Shown: positions 10,247 to 22,450, counted from the stretch's first letter. The stretch: 64,000 bases of DNA from Alopecurus myosuroides (GCA_028641055.1 CM054060.1:239844833-239908832); one strand, 5' to 3'. Made by a program: numbers and translations. Notes: generated from the letters alone by a model not told the origin.

Positions 10247-13200
10247 CTACTCGGCATCCTGAGAGCGGTCCTCCGGGTCTAAGTCTTGGACTTGCCCCTT
10301 GGCCTTGCCAGCAGTTTTACCCGGGCTCTTCACATCTGGACGAACAGGCGGAGGCACGGCTGGGGTAGAGGTAGACGGCTTTACGCCCAGCTCTGCTTCC
10401 CTCTTTGCAGCCTCTTCCTTCCTCCTAGCCAGATCAGTCGACCATTTGTCCAACATATCAATAGGGGGGGTGCCTCCACCAGGATAACCTTGCCCTCAGA
10501 ATCATACGAGCTCATAATCGTGTTTAGATCCATCTTGTCGGCCAAAGCTGTGGCTGAAGGACGTACCGCAGATTGTATAGCTTTGAAATCCTGGGGCTTG
10601 AATTTGGATCCGTCAGCTTTAAACTCTGGGAACCCGGATACTACCTTCGCCGGGTCAAGCTTTGGAAAATAAGCCTTCGCCAGCGTTAAAGCCCGGGTCA
10701 TCCCAATTTGGCAGGACGAACGCTTCAGTATTTCAATCCATCCAGGCGCTGTGGAAAAGGCCTGCATAAGGTTCTCCTCGCCCGGGTATACCTCAGAAGG
10801 CCACTTGATAGCATCCAGCAAAAGTTTCGTACCGGCAAAAAACGTCCGGAGCACAGTCTTCAGAGTTTTAACTTGAGTAATGGCATTCTCCTCCGGAGCA
10901 GCAAGGTTAGCACCTGCAATCGAAAAACACAAAAGCATGTCAGTAATTTTGGTTATTACAACGGCAAAATGGAGGTAAGCAAGCTAGTTGCAAGTAAACA
11001 AACTTACTTAGCAAAATACGGTAAGTGTCCGTAATCTGAGCCGATAAGTTCTTCAGCGAGGATTGGGCGGCATTATACTTCTTCTTGTATGTGGAGACAT
11101 CTTTTTTCAAAGTCTTTATCTCCGCTTCAAGGGCCTCCCTACGCTTAACTTCAGCCAGCAAGAGCTGCTCAGCCTTAAGTAACGCTTCATCTGACTGAGT
11201 AATCTCTGCCTGCAAAGACCGGGTGAAGCTGTAAGCCGGATATCACGAGAGTATTTCCTCTGAGAAAATGATTACAGTAGATTATTATGCGAAGTACCGA
11301 GGATAATTACAGAAAATTATACTCGGAACTTGGGGACTGGATGTATAGTAAGAAGTGTCAAACAAGATTACCTGATGTGCTGCAGCCATACGCTCTAGGA
11401 CATTTCCTTCCGAAGCTTTCATGGCGAGAAGAGCGCTCATTAGCTGGTTAAAATCAGCGTTATCCGAGTTAGATGACTCGGGTACCTGGAAAGAAGGGAA
11501 AGGAGCTTTTCTTGTAACAGGAGGTGGCACCCGGGTCATCCGAATGTCGGAGTCTGGTCCCCCTCCCGCGCTCGAAGCTGCTCCCTTCTCCTTCTCGCCT
11601 GCGTGCGAAGCGATTGGATACTCGGCGTCATGTCTAGCTGGCTCCGGTGGCGACACTTGCTCGTCGCCAGCCGCGGTGAAAGCATCATCAGCCGGCTCGT
11701 TCTCGACCCGGACCTTAGCCTCGGTGTCCTCCTGGTCGCTACTAATAACCGTGGCTCTGAAGAAGGTGCAAAGGCGCAATTAATCTTTGATTATGAAAAG
11801 AAGGGGATGAAAGTTCGGTATAATATCAGGAAAAGGCGCTTACCCGGTGTTTACCGGGAAGTCTGAGGAGAAGCCGTCACTAGACCCGGAAGAGACTGAA
11901 AAATGGCAAGAAAGGTCTGGGATTACATTACAAAGGAATGTCCGGAAAGAAATTTTGTTTACGATAAATACCAGGGTGTTGAACCGGGGGCGGCGAAGCG
12001 ACCGGGTTAAGGGTCTCGTTGCCCGGATGGTTCCGGGTTACTCGGCGCCTAGTCGCGGGAGGCTCCTTCAGTTATGATCAAAAGGGGTGGAGATGGGGTT
12101 AGCCCCGGAGTGACGTTATGGGAACAAAAAACCAAAGTGTAATAAGATGAAGTAAAAACCTGGAGGGCTATCCTCTGGGATTTCCTCTTTGTTCCGGCTT
12201 TGGTGGCCAGCTCCGGCTCTTCCTCCTCGCTGGTGGATCCGCTCCTGCTGTCCGTTTCTTCTTCTCCGCTTTGGTCCTCTTGCTCTGAAAAATATCCGAG
12301 TTATAGCATAAAGAAGAAGAAAAGGCGAGATATAACGTGTGCAAGGGAATCAAGTATGTACCTTCATCCGAGTTAACAACATTGTCTTCCTCCTCCGCAT
12401 CTTCGGAATTAGGAGGGGTGTCGACCGTCCAAAAGTCATCATCGGCCTGAGGAGAAGATGCCAGGATAGTGATTAATATCGAGTCAAGAGAAGAGAATAA
12501 AAGTAAGCTGTTAGAAGTCAAAATCAAGAGGTAGGAAACTTACTGCGGGGGCTGGATTCTCGAGGGTAAAAGGTTCTAGTCCGGCTATGCTCCGGATCAC
12601 CTCGAGCTTCTCTGTTAAAAAACCCTTGATCGTCTTGTTCATATCACTAGGAGCAAGGGTACTGGGAGAGTATCGGATAGGGTCTGTGGGAAGACCCGAG
12701 TATTCGCACATCAGCTTCTCACGAATGGAGTTTGGCTGGATGCGGAAGCTGACCCAGGTCTTCACCAGGTTTAGCCCGATGAGACCTCGGGCTGACAAGA
12801 TGGAGATCCTAGCTAGCAAAGGCAAGATCGCCTCCCTGTCCGAGTCAGGGGCGAAGGCGTTGAAAGTCTCGGAGATGTCAAGCTGACCCTCCGAGTAACC
12901 CGGCAACTTCTTTTCGCCGGGTGGAGAGGTATCCTGGCAGTAGAAGTATGAGAGCTGCCAGTGCTTCACATGAGAATTGAGAGTAATAGGAGGCATCAGG
13001 GAGTTCTTGCGGCGCTGGATGGAAACCCCGCCGCAAGTGAGAAGTGCGCCGTCGCCGCTTTCGCGACACGGCTTGCACTGAAAAAGTTCGACGAAAAGAG
13101 CCAGACTTGGCGGAGTGCACAAGTAAGACTCGGAAAGAACGATAAAATGGGAGATGTTTAAAATGGAGTTTGGGCCTATATCGAAAATACGGAGTTTGTA

Positions 13201-13473
13201 GTGGTCTAGGACGTCGCGGAAGAAAGGGTGACCCGGAGGCCTGAAGCCCCGGGTCACGTGTTCAACGAAACATATTACCTCGTCCGTTGCTGGGGAAGGT
13301 CGGGTTTCGTTGCCTGGTACTCTCCAGTGGATAGCTTCCTGTGGAGGTAGGGTTCCCAGCTCGACCAACTCCTCCAGTTTGGCCGTGGTAACAGAGGATT
13401 TCCCCCAATTGGCTGATATGGAGTTTGTGGATTTAGCCTTAGCCGGCTGTTTCCCCTGCCTCTTGGGTGCCAT
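10247..13473 (-). pseudogene. Antisense multi-exon gene of Tat-1, 'putative gypsy type transposon' domain, one frameshift
   Basis: The gene reads opposite to Gag. The coding start MAPKRQGKQPAKAKS is at 13473, after a leader intron (donor near 13981, acceptor near 13490). The first coding exon, to about 12544, holds the conserved N-terminal domain (around EVICFVEHVTRGFRPPGHPF and HFIVLSESYL) known in grass genomes as Transposase_28 (PF04195). Next come small acidic exons near 12441-12361 and 12287-12170, a very short one near 11902-11860, a Ser/Pro/acidic exon at 11762-11373, a coiled-coil exon near 11214-11010, and a C-terminal exon from about 10918. GT and AG dinucleotides flank these exons. 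A run of seven C (minus strand, near 10464) puts the last ~70 codons in another frame, so the tail is frameshifted. Function is unknown. Acidic, basic and coiled-coil segments suggest a nuclear protein. Tat-2 carries a relative with the same layout. Confidence 0.75.
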
Positions 13474-14240
13474 GGGGTTGACCTGGTAAAACATTGAAGG
13501 AAAGGGCGTAAGAAACAAAAACTCGGAAGTTAGTAGATAAGCAGGTACCGGCAATTTAAGCATAAACCGGGTATTGCCTTGCCGAGCCAAGTATGATGTG
13601 TCCGGGTATTGTGTGCTATTACAAAATCTATGGAGCTTTCCGTAAAAGCAAATGTTTGGAGAAGTTATGAGGGTGTTTATGTGCCTACCATCTGCGAATG
13701 ATCCGGAGAAGTGAGATTTTCTGAGGAGGGAGAACAAGGGCGGAAATTTTATATGGCCCGAGCCTAGATTGGGGATCTTATTTCTAAATTTATGGCCATG
13801 TTAATGACTACTGGAGTTAGGAGAGTAACATAAGCTATGAATCCTACCTATGAGGATGTCTATGGTAAGTATCATTGAGCTAATCCGGCGCGGCCCGAGA
13901 AATCGCGGACTACTTGATTCAGATCTGATCTGAGGAAAAGATGAGAAATTGCGAGGATGAGCTGAGGGATACGAGGAACTTACCAAAGGGGATTGAAGTA
14001 GAGCTTTGCGGAGACAGATGGCGCAAGATTGATGTCCTTTCGAGGTTGTTGGTCGGCGAATCGGGCGCTTGGCGACGGATTTGGGAGTTGGAGTAAGTCG
14101 CGCGGTGGCGGAGCGCAGGCGACGGCGGATGGGCTCCGGCGAGGTGCGTGGGGCTTCCGTGGTGGCACTCCGCGAGCTCAGATTTGAGAAGAAGTGAAAT
14201 GGGGAAAATGAGCCGTTAAGAGCTGGGTTTGTTCCTTGAG
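13474..14240 (-). other. 5' leader and leader intron of the Tat-1 antisense gene
   Basis: On the minus strand the TATA box at 14251-14243 is followed by a leader with Arg/Pro-rich open frames (for example from 14168) and a good donor (GGTAAGTTCC) near 13981. An acceptor, TTTTACCAG, lies near 13490, about 17 bases before the MAPKRQ start codon. The open frames in the leader have no recognisable domain, so I treat the region as untranslated exon plus intron. Translation of a short upstream peptide cannot be excluded. Confidence 0.5.
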
Positions 14241-14242
14241 CT

Positions 14243-14251
14243 CTATTTATA
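14243..14251 (-). promoter_or_regulatory. TATA box of the Tat-1 antisense gene
   Basis: The minus strand reads TATAAATAG here, just upstream of the leader. It is outside the LTR, about 390 bp inside the element. The antisense gene therefore seems to have its own promoter. The same arrangement, TATAAATA internal to the 3' LTR, occurs in Tat-2 at 28263-28270. Confidence 0.65.
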
Positions 14252-14639
14252 ACCGCCCGGATGGAAGGGCTTAGCCTAACGGTCGAGACCCGGGGAGTGC
14301 GGAGTAATTGGCCATTTCGAAATTTGAAAGGCACGTTTTATGCGCAGACCAATATGATCCAGAGAAAAAGGAAGGGGAAATTGCCTTCCTCCTATCAGCG
14401 GTAATTATCAAGAAGGATGTGGGGTCAGGGAGTTTCCTATTAAGATTTAAGTCTGGGAGATTAAGAGAGAACCTAAGAAGGGAGAGCCGGGTCTTTACCT
14501 GGCTCCCTTGGTATCAGCCACGGCTATTCGTCGACGCGCTGCGTCTTGATCCTCATGTGTTTGCATCTAATATTTCTGTAGGGAATAGCCAACGCTTCGA
14601 AGAGTAAATCTTGGAAGCCCAAGCTATTCTGGGGACTAC

Positions 14640-15094
14640 TGATGAGGGGATAGTAACCCGGTATCCCAACTCCCAGGTGTGACCCGGCCCAAACGGCGGC
14701 TGGACCGAAGCCGGCTAAAGACAAAGAAACTTCTGGAAGGCCCAGGACATGTAACGTTCGTGACCCGGATTGTGGGTTGCGGTAAGGAAAGTTAGGGTTT
14801 GTGTATAGAGTTCGAGTAGGACTCAGGAGGCGCTTTGTAAAGGCAAGCCAAGGGGGGTATGAGTGCTATATAAACCAACCCCTAGGCTTAGCCTCAGAGA
14901 GATTCGAGTCATAGTTGTAACACCCGGTATCGAGTATCCAGTATAATCATATCGAGATCCGGCGAGTTCCTTTCCGGTTCTTAGATTGCTTTCGCCATGT
15001 TCCCCTTCGAGCTAAACCCTCTCCCGAATACCTGTGTCGACTTGCCCCAAGATCAGTTACCCCAGGTAACGTCTGCCGTGATTATCCCACGACA
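14640..15094 (+). repeat. Tat-1 3' LTR (455 bp)
   Basis: It starts TGATGAGGGG and ends CCCACGACA, with no difference from the 5' LTR seen on reading. It is followed by AGTAT (15095-15099), the target duplication. The preceding bases include a short purine-rich TGGGGACTA stretch that probably serves as the polypurine tract. Confidence 0.95.
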
Positions 15095-15314
15095 AGTATA
15101 CTACCCAGCCGCGGATGGTTTCTCCGGACATTATTGATCCGTGTTTCGTCAATGGATTTTATAGGTGGTTCTAACATAAATCAAGAGCTCAACGCAAGCT
15201 ACAAACATCACACTAGATACTATAAGAACCCATTAAAGCTAGAGAATAAGATTTGGGTTTCTTTCATGGAGTGATGTTCTGACATATAGTGCTGGTGTTG
15301 ATTGTTCTGTACTA
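15095..15314. other. Continuation of the element interrupted by Tat-1
   Basis: After the second AGTAT copy the sequence continues the minus-strand reading frame of the PF03004-like pseudogene for about 45 bases (NNVRRNHPRLG-type reading) and then becomes non-coding. This links the DNA on both sides of Tat-1. Nothing else is identifiable. Confidence 0.5.
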
Positions 15315-15450
15315 CTCCCTCCGTTCACTTTTATAAGGCACGCTACTTACCATTTCAATTTTAACAACATACATAGTAAAATGAGTGCATCTATGTAGAA
15401 AATAAGCAAATTTTGACCATAGGAACTCATCAAACATAAAGAAGCACATA
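15315..15450. mobile_element. Stowaway-like MITE terminus, truncated
   Basis: CTCCCTCCGTTCAC preceded by TA matches the conserved terminus of grass Stowaway (Tc1/mariner) MITEs. I find no matching inverted end (GAACGGAGGGAG) in the following kilobase. The copy therefore appears truncated or decayed, and its right boundary is only a guess. Confidence 0.55.
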
Positions 15451-15599
15451 ACAGGCAATTTTTACGATATCATGAATTAAAACATAAACAAAAATGTGTG
15501 GGGAATAAGCATCAAACAGGCTGAAATAATTATCTTGAGATCGCCTCAGGATTTAGGTGCTTTTTCTTACTGCTTTCCATGGCTGAAACCATCTCTCCA

Positions 15600-16110
15600 G
15601 GAGTCAAGGTGGCAGGCCTTGACGAGATAGTTGCCTTGAGGTTAGTGACAAGGTGGCAGACCTCGACGAGGAAGTTGCCGCGAGGTTAGTTAGGCGGTGG
15701 CAGACCTAGATGTAAGGTGAGGTTGGTGACGAGGTGGCCGAACTGCGAGCTGTACAGCGAGGTGGCAAAGCTTGACGGCGATTTGGAAGGCGAGGTGGCA
15801 GATCTGGCGGCGAGGTGGCAGAGCTAGCGGCGAGGCGGCAGATTTGGCGACGAGGTGTAAAATCTGGACGGCGACCTGAACGACGAGGTGGCAGAACTGG
15901 ACGGCGAGGTGGAAAAGCTGGACGGCGACCGGCGAGTTACACGGTGAGGTGGAAGACCCGCACGGGGGAATGTTAGACCGGGACGGAGCTACGCGGCGAG
16001 GTGGGAGAGCGGGACGGAAAGCTACGCGGCGACGTGTGGGAGCGGGACGGAAAGCTACACGGCGAGGACGCGAGGTCGGAGAGCTGCGCGGCGAGTTTGG
16101 AAGAGAGGAA
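15600..16110. repeat. Degenerate G-rich minisatellite (GACGAGGTGGCAGA-type units)
   Basis: Roughly 25-40-bp units built around GGCGAGGTGGCAGA and CTGGACGGCGA recur more than a dozen times with variable spacing. The open frames across it are Arg/Gly/Glu-rich low-complexity readings and do not look like a protein family. It lies upstream of the minus-strand transposase pseudogene and may be its decayed 5' region. Confidence 0.6.
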
Positions 16111-16463
16111 AGTGGAAAACTTCGTCAATGGAAAAAAAGGGGCAGGGGGATTTCTTTGAGGGGCCGCGGGTGGGTATAGGAAGGAGCCAAATTTTGCAAG
16201 AGGAGTCGTGCGCGCTGTGGGGGAGGCGCCAAAGTTTGATCCATAATTTGGGGTGGGTGCGGCATGAAAATTCTGCACGTGCGAGTTCGTGTGGGCGTGG
16301 ACAGAAACATTGCTGGCATTCGGATGCATGATGGGTGACTTAAAAAAATTGACAATCTATGCAATTGGTTATCAACCGACTATGTAATTAAAAGTGGGGA
16401 ATGTCAGAATCCCGCCTAAGACTAACAAGATGTAACCCTATCATATCAATACAAATATTATGT

Positions 16464-19400
16464 GAGGTTCCCCTTGTTCCGACAAATCCGGGACTTTCGG
16501 GCTCTAAGTAGTCCTGGAGCCCGTCAAAGAGAATCTGACACCGGTGAAGCCGTAACAAAGAGAGTGAGGGAATCTTGGGAATGCAATACACATTCCACAC
16601 TCTAACACACGTGGTATGGAATACCATGGGATTTGGTGGCATTCAGACGCTCTGGAGCCCCTCTCCGGACAAACCCTAGCCCCGTTGGGGAAAAAGGCGA
16701 ACTGCCCTTCTGGCCCTCTACGAGATCCGGAAGGGGGTAGCAAAGTGGAACCAATTTCTTGGTTGTGTTAGGTTAGGCCCAAGGAACACCCAAGACAATG
16801 GTAGTTCCCACCTCTTGGCGATATTTCCCCCGTTCCGACAGATCCGGGAGTTTCGGGCTCTAAGTAGTCCTAGAACCCGCTAGAGAAAATCTGACGCCGG
16901 TGAAGCCCTAACACAGAAAGTGAGGGAATATTTGGCATCCAAGACCCATGCCACACTCTAAAACACATGGTATGTCCTACCATGTGATTTTGTGGCATTC
17001 AGACGCTCCGGAGCCCCTCTACGGAGAAACCCTAGCCCCATTGGGGGGGCGGGGGAAGACGAAACTGCAGTTCTGGCCCCTCTATGTGAGGCGGAAGGGT
17101 ACCAAAGTGGAACCAATTGCTTGGTTGTGTTAGGTTAGGCCCAAGGAACACCCAAAGCAATGGTAGGGCCCACCCTGTTGGAAATATTCACTCCAGCCAC
17201 CCACCCTGTTCCGTCAGATACGGGAGTTTTGGGCTCTAATGTAGTCATGGAACCCGCTAGAGAGAGAATCTGACGACGGTGAGCCCTAATACAGAGAGTG
17301 AGGGGATCTTGGGCATCGAAGACCCATGCCACACTCTAGCTAACATGAATGGTATGGCGCATACCATGTGTTGTGGTAGCATTCAGACGCTCTGGATCCC
17401 CTGTGCGGAGAAACCCTAGCCCCGTTGGGGAAAGGGCGGAGCTGTCGTTCTGGCCCCTCTACGTGAGCCGAAAGGGGGTAGCAAAGTGGAATCAATTTCT
17501 TGGTTGTGTTAGGTAAGGACCAAGGAACACCCAATACAATGGTAGGTCCCACCTCTTGGCAAGATTCCCCTCGTTCCGATAGATCCGGGAGTTTCGGGCT
17601 CTAAGTAGTCCTAGAACCCACGAGAGAGAATCTGACGCCGGTGAAGCCCTAACACAAATAGTGATGGAATCTTCGGCATCCAAGACCCATGCCACACTCT
17701 AAGAAACATGTTAAGTCATAACATTTGTTGTGGTGGCATTCAGACGCTCCGGAGCACCTCTCCGGAGAAACCCTAGCCACACGCTGGGATAAAAGACAGA
17801 ACTGTCGTTCTCTCCTCTCTACGTACATGAGCCGGAAGGGGGTAGAAAAGTGGAACCAATTGCTTGGTTGTGTTAGGTTAGGCCCAAGGAAGACCCAACA
17901 CAATGGTAGAGCCCACCTATTGGCAAGATTCCCCACGTTCTGTCAGATTTGGAAGTTTCGGGCTCTAAGTAGTCCTGGAGCCCACCAAAGAGAATCTGAC
18001 GCCGGTGAAGCCCTAACACGTAGAGTGAGGGAATACTGGGAATCCAAGACATGACGCACACACGTTGTATGGGATCGGATTTGGTGGCATTCAGACGCTC
18101 CGGAGCCCCTCTCTGGACAAACCCTAGCCCCGGTGGGGAAAAAGTTGGAACTGTCGTTCTTGCCCCTCTACGTGAGCCGGAAGGGGGTAGAAAAGTGGAA
18201 CCAATTGCTTAGTATTGTAAGTTTAGTCCCAAGGAACACCCAAGAAAATGGTAGGTCACACCTCTTGGCAAGATTCCCCTCGTTCCATCAGATCCGGGAG
18301 TTTCAGGCTCGTAGTGTTTGAACCCGCCAGAGAGAATCTGAGACCGGTGATGCCCTAACATAGCAAGTGAGGGAATATCGGGCATACAAGACCCACGCCA
18401 CACTATAACACCCATTGTATGACATACCATTGGTTGTGGCGGCATTCATACGCTCCGTATCCCTTCTCCGGAGAAACCCTAACCCCTTGGGGAAAAAGAC
18501 GGAATTATCGTTCTGGCCCTACTACGTGAGCCGGAAGGGGGTAGCAAAAGTGGAATCAATTGATTGGTTGTGTTAGGTTTAGGTCCAACGAACACCCAAG
18601 TCAATTTTAGGTCCCACCTCTTGGCAATATTCCCCCTGTTACGTTAGGTCCGGGAGTTTCGGGATCCAAGTAGTCCTGGAACCCGCTAGAGAGAATCTGA
18701 CGCCGGTGAAGCCTTAACACAAAGAGTGAGGGAATATTCATCATCAAACACACATGACACAATCTAACACACATGGTATGTCCTACCATGTGATTTCGTG
18801 GCATTCAGACGCTACGGATCCCCTCTTCGGAGAAACCATAGCCCTGATGGGGAAAAAGACGGAATTATTGTTCTCGCCCAGCTACGTGAGCCAGAAGGGG
18901 TTAGAAAAGTAAAAGAAATTGTTTGGTTATGTTAGTTTCGGACCAAGTAACACCCAATATAATGGTAGGGATAACCTCTTGGCAATATTTCCCCCTTCTG
19001 TCAGATCCGGGAGTTTCGGGCTCTAAGTAGTCGTGGAACTCGCTAGAGAGAATCCGACGCTGGTGAAGCCCAAACACAGAGAGTGAGGGAATATTTGGAA
19101 TCCAATACCCATGCCACACTCTAACACATATGGTATGTCATACCATGTGTTGCGGTGGCATTCATACGCACCGGAGTACCTCTCTGGGGAAACCCTAGCC
19201 CCGTTGGGGAAAAAGACGGAACCGCCGTTCTAGCCTCTCTGCGTACATGAGCCGGAAGGGTGTTAGGTTAGGTCCAAGGAACACCAAAGTCAATGGTAGG
19301 GGACACCTCTTGTCAAGATTTCCCCCGTTCCGCCAGATATGAGAGTTTCGGCTCTAAGTAGTCCTGGAACCCGTCAGAGAGAATCCGACGCCGATGAAGC

Positions 19401-20500
19401 CCTAACAAAGAGAGTGATGGAATCTTTGTCATCCAAGACAGTTTCCACACTCCATATCACAGATGGTATAGCATACCATGTGCTGGCATTCAAACGCTCC
19501 GGAGCCCCTCTTCGGAGAAACCATAGCCCCTTGGGGAAAAAAAAGAAACTGTCGTTCTGGCCCCTCTACGTGCGCCGGAAGGGGGTAGCAAGGTGGAACC
19601 AATTGCTTGGTCATGTTATATTAGGCCCAAGGAACACCCAAGTCAATGGTAGGGCCAACCTCTTGGCAAGATTTCCCCCGTTCTGTCAGATCCGGGAGTT
19701 TCGGGCTCTAAGTAGAGCGTGGAACCCGCTAGAGAGAATCCGACGCCGGTGAAGCCCTAACACAGAGAGTGAGGGAATTCTTGGCATCCAAGACCCATGC
19801 CACACTCTAACACGTATGGTATGGCATACCATGTGCTGTGGTGGCATTCATACGCTCCGGAGTCCCTCTCCAGGGAAACCCTAGCCCCGTTGGGGAAAAG
19901 ACGGAACCGCAGTTCTAGCCTCTCCTTGTACATGAGCCGGAAGGGGGTAGCAAAGTGGAACCGATTGCTTGTTTGTGTTAGGTTAGGTCCAAGGAACACC
20001 AAAGTCAATGGTAGGGGCCACCTCTTGGCAAGATTTCCCCCGTTCCGTCAGATCCGGGAGTTTTGGCTCTAAGTAGTCCTGGAACCCGCCAGAGAGAACC
20101 CGACGTCGATGAAGCCCTAACAAAGAGAATGAGGGAATCTTGGTCATCCAATACACTTTCCAGACTCCATATCACACATGGTATGGCAACACACATGGTA
20201 TGTCATACCATGTGATGGCATTCAGCCGCTCCGGAACCCCTCTTTGGAGAAACCATAGCCCCTTGGGGAAAAAGACGGAACTACCGTTCTGGCCCCTCTA
20301 CGTGAGCCGGAAGGGGGTAGAAAGGTGGAACCAATTTCTTGGTTGTGTTATATTAGGCCCAAGTAACACCCAAGTCAATGGTAGGGCCAACCTCTTGGCA
20401 AGATTTCCCCCGTTCTGTCACATCCGGGAGTTTTGGGCTCTAAGTAGTCGTGGAACCCGCTAGAGAGAATCCGACGCCGGTGAAGCCCTAACTTGTGGAA
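16464..20500. repeat. Tandem satellite array, ~360-bp unit, about 11 copies
   Basis: A core motif close to GGGAGTTTCGGGCTCTAAGT recurs at about 16490, 16848, 17222, 17589, 17950, 18297, 18653, 19012, 19338, 19697, 20057 and 20424. Spacing is 347-374 bp, with one short unit of about 326 bp. All copies are in the same orientation. Units are roughly 85-90% similar by eye. Each contains a dyad close to CATGGTATG-N-CATACCATG and a purine-rich segment (AGCCGGAAGGGGGTAG). Open frames in the array are short, inconsistent between copies and not coding. The array ends abruptly at both edges in unrelated sequence. I do not recognise the family. Confidence 0.92.
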
Positions 20501-22450
20501 TCTTGATGTGGTAATCTTGCTTGGCTTGTACATCTAAAGTTTATGTGAAAGAGAGGTTCCTATGCGGGTGGTGTCTGCAAGGCACGAATTGCTGGAACCA
20601 GGTGAAATCATTGAACGCCATAACGGTGATCAAGCCTTTTTCTTAGCAGATAACGTAAACCTTTTCCATCTAAAGTATTTTCCGCCTAGAGTCTTGGGCC
20701 GAGGTGCGAATTTTTGTAGGGAAGGTAACTATCTAACGTATTGGGCTGGGGCCCATCTAGGTGAGGTGCCGAATTTAGCACGAGTATGAATTGTACTGGT
20801 TCTCTTTTTGACAATAGTATAAATTCTTCTAGACCTTTGGATGGACGAAATTGGATGGCTATTATTCATTTGGGGGTACCATATAACACCTCGATGCCGA
20901 ATAATTGCTACAGAATCTGACAATAAATAATACCTGAGGTACCGAGAAAGATGAAATATCACTCAAGAAATTAGTAATCGAGGTGCCTAGGACGGTTGGT
21001 GTTAGAATACAGTACAGGATTTTAATTGAGATCGATTCTAATAGAATTTTATAGGTACCTACATGTATGTTTCAAGGACAGTGAGACTGGTCTCAAAAGA
21101 GAAAATTATTGTTGCCATGATTTAAAATAATGCTTAGCTAGTATTGGAATTCTACGCAATTGTCTTCATTGACTTTCTCGTCCAAGTGGCGGTGCTGCGT
21201 CTTATGCCCTTCTCCTTTAGCACCTTCTCTTGGCCTTCACAACTTTTCAGTCGCAATCCACATGCCGCTCCGCTCAGAGCCCAATGGCTAACGATGGTGC
21301 GAGCCACTTCAAACAATGTTTTCACCCCTTCCCCGCACCCCCATGCATTGTCTGCTCCTTTTTGGCCCAATTGAGTGTTCTGTCCCTAGATACAGGTACG
21401 GAGATATCGCATCCCACATTCCCTTGTAGGCCACTCCTCAAAATGACCAGCTCCTAATGGTGAAATTTTTTCTGAAGTTGATGTAACTCAATCAAGTAGT
21501 AGCTCTGGCACGCCACTCTCTATGGACCGATAGACATTGACATGTTCTCACACGCTCTGCGTCATGTGCGTCACACACGGTTATGCCGGTCGCCCGTGCT
21601 CATGTTGCGGTGGCCGAGCTTGCGGCTATGGTGGTTCTCCTTCGTAGGGTGACGGATGATGCCTTCGGATACTTTTTTTTTGGCTCGGCTTGATGGCGAC
21701 TAAACGACGGTGGAAGGTGGTGAGCAGATCTAGTGTCTGCGTGTGGATCTGCTACTATAGATGTCATGTCATGGTTGTTGTTCGTGAGGTGCCACAACTA
21801 CTATGTCGTGCGGGTGTGTTCGGCACTCAACGACAAGGCATCTTATTATGTGCGATATAATATGCACTCCGAGCACCCTTGTGTGGCTCAGTGGTGGCGA
21901 AACCCCCGCACTCTTACTATGGTCGATGGCGATGGTGACCTTGTTCCCCTCTCCGCCGTGACTGTTAGTTCTGAAGGGTGGATGTGAGACGATGGTTGTG
22001 CGCTAAGGCAGTGGAATGGATGGCGATGCATCAACTTTTCTATGGTTTGGAGGATGGGCGGCCCCTTGATAATATGGGGTACCGAGATCGCCAGCTCAAT
22101 TTACGCGATATGTGAGGTCGGCTAGGATGGTACGTCGAGGTAGCATCCCCAAACATGTATGGTTTGTATGCGAGTCGTGTGTCGTTGCGGCTCATGCAGA
22201 TCTTGGCTTGTATGCCTTTCAGAATTGTCGTTTGTTTATGTGTTTGACAAAGTCATATTGCTCGTGTGGTTTCCAGTGGCGTTGCTGCACCGGTCATTTT
22301 GATCACACACAAAATATCTATAAGGTCCCGCTTGGTTTGACTTTTAAATTTCCGGTTCCGTACAAAATTTAAAATTCCGTTCATTCTACTATTCTCGCCG
22401 GATGTTTAGGAGGACATCAGGAGATTCGTTGATTTTTACCCCCATTTTTT
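20501..22450. other. Unassigned intergenic sequence
   Basis: I see no gene, LTR or clear inverted-repeat element here. There are several open frames of 60-85 codons with no recognisable domain. The last 130 bp before the copia LTR contain a CCCGCTTGGTTTGA-type phrase that resembles some MITE ends, but I could not find its partner. The stretch is probably old decayed repeat DNA. Confidence 0.5.

Larger units (their letters stand above)
5193..15094 (+). mobile_element. Tat-1: complete non-autonomous Tat-lineage Ty3/gypsy element, TSD AGTAT
   Basis: The element is bounded by two 455-bp LTRs that I read as identical base for base and by the 5-bp duplication AGTAT (5188-5192 and 15095-15099). In order it holds the 5' LTR, a PBS, one long Gag-protease frame that stops just inside the start of RT, about 1 kb of non-coding DNA, a spliced antisense gene, and the 3' LTR. 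RT, RNase H and integrase are absent. The Gag, the protease motif (DGGSS) and the antisense gene place it in the Tat lineage. Identical LTRs show very recent insertion, so its RT and integrase must have come from another element. Confidence 0.93.

Noticed and set aside
16504..20463. Open frames of 60-137 codons in the satellite
   Set aside because: They start and stop at different places in each unit, change frame between units and encode no known domain.
16464..20500. Regularly spaced repeats that might suggest a CRISPR-like array
   Set aside because: Units are about 360 bp and repeat over their whole length with no unique spacers. The context is a plant genome.
21144..22372. Possible host gene exons in the unassigned stretch before copia
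   Set aside because: Open frames are short, lack domains and do not join through plausible splice sites.
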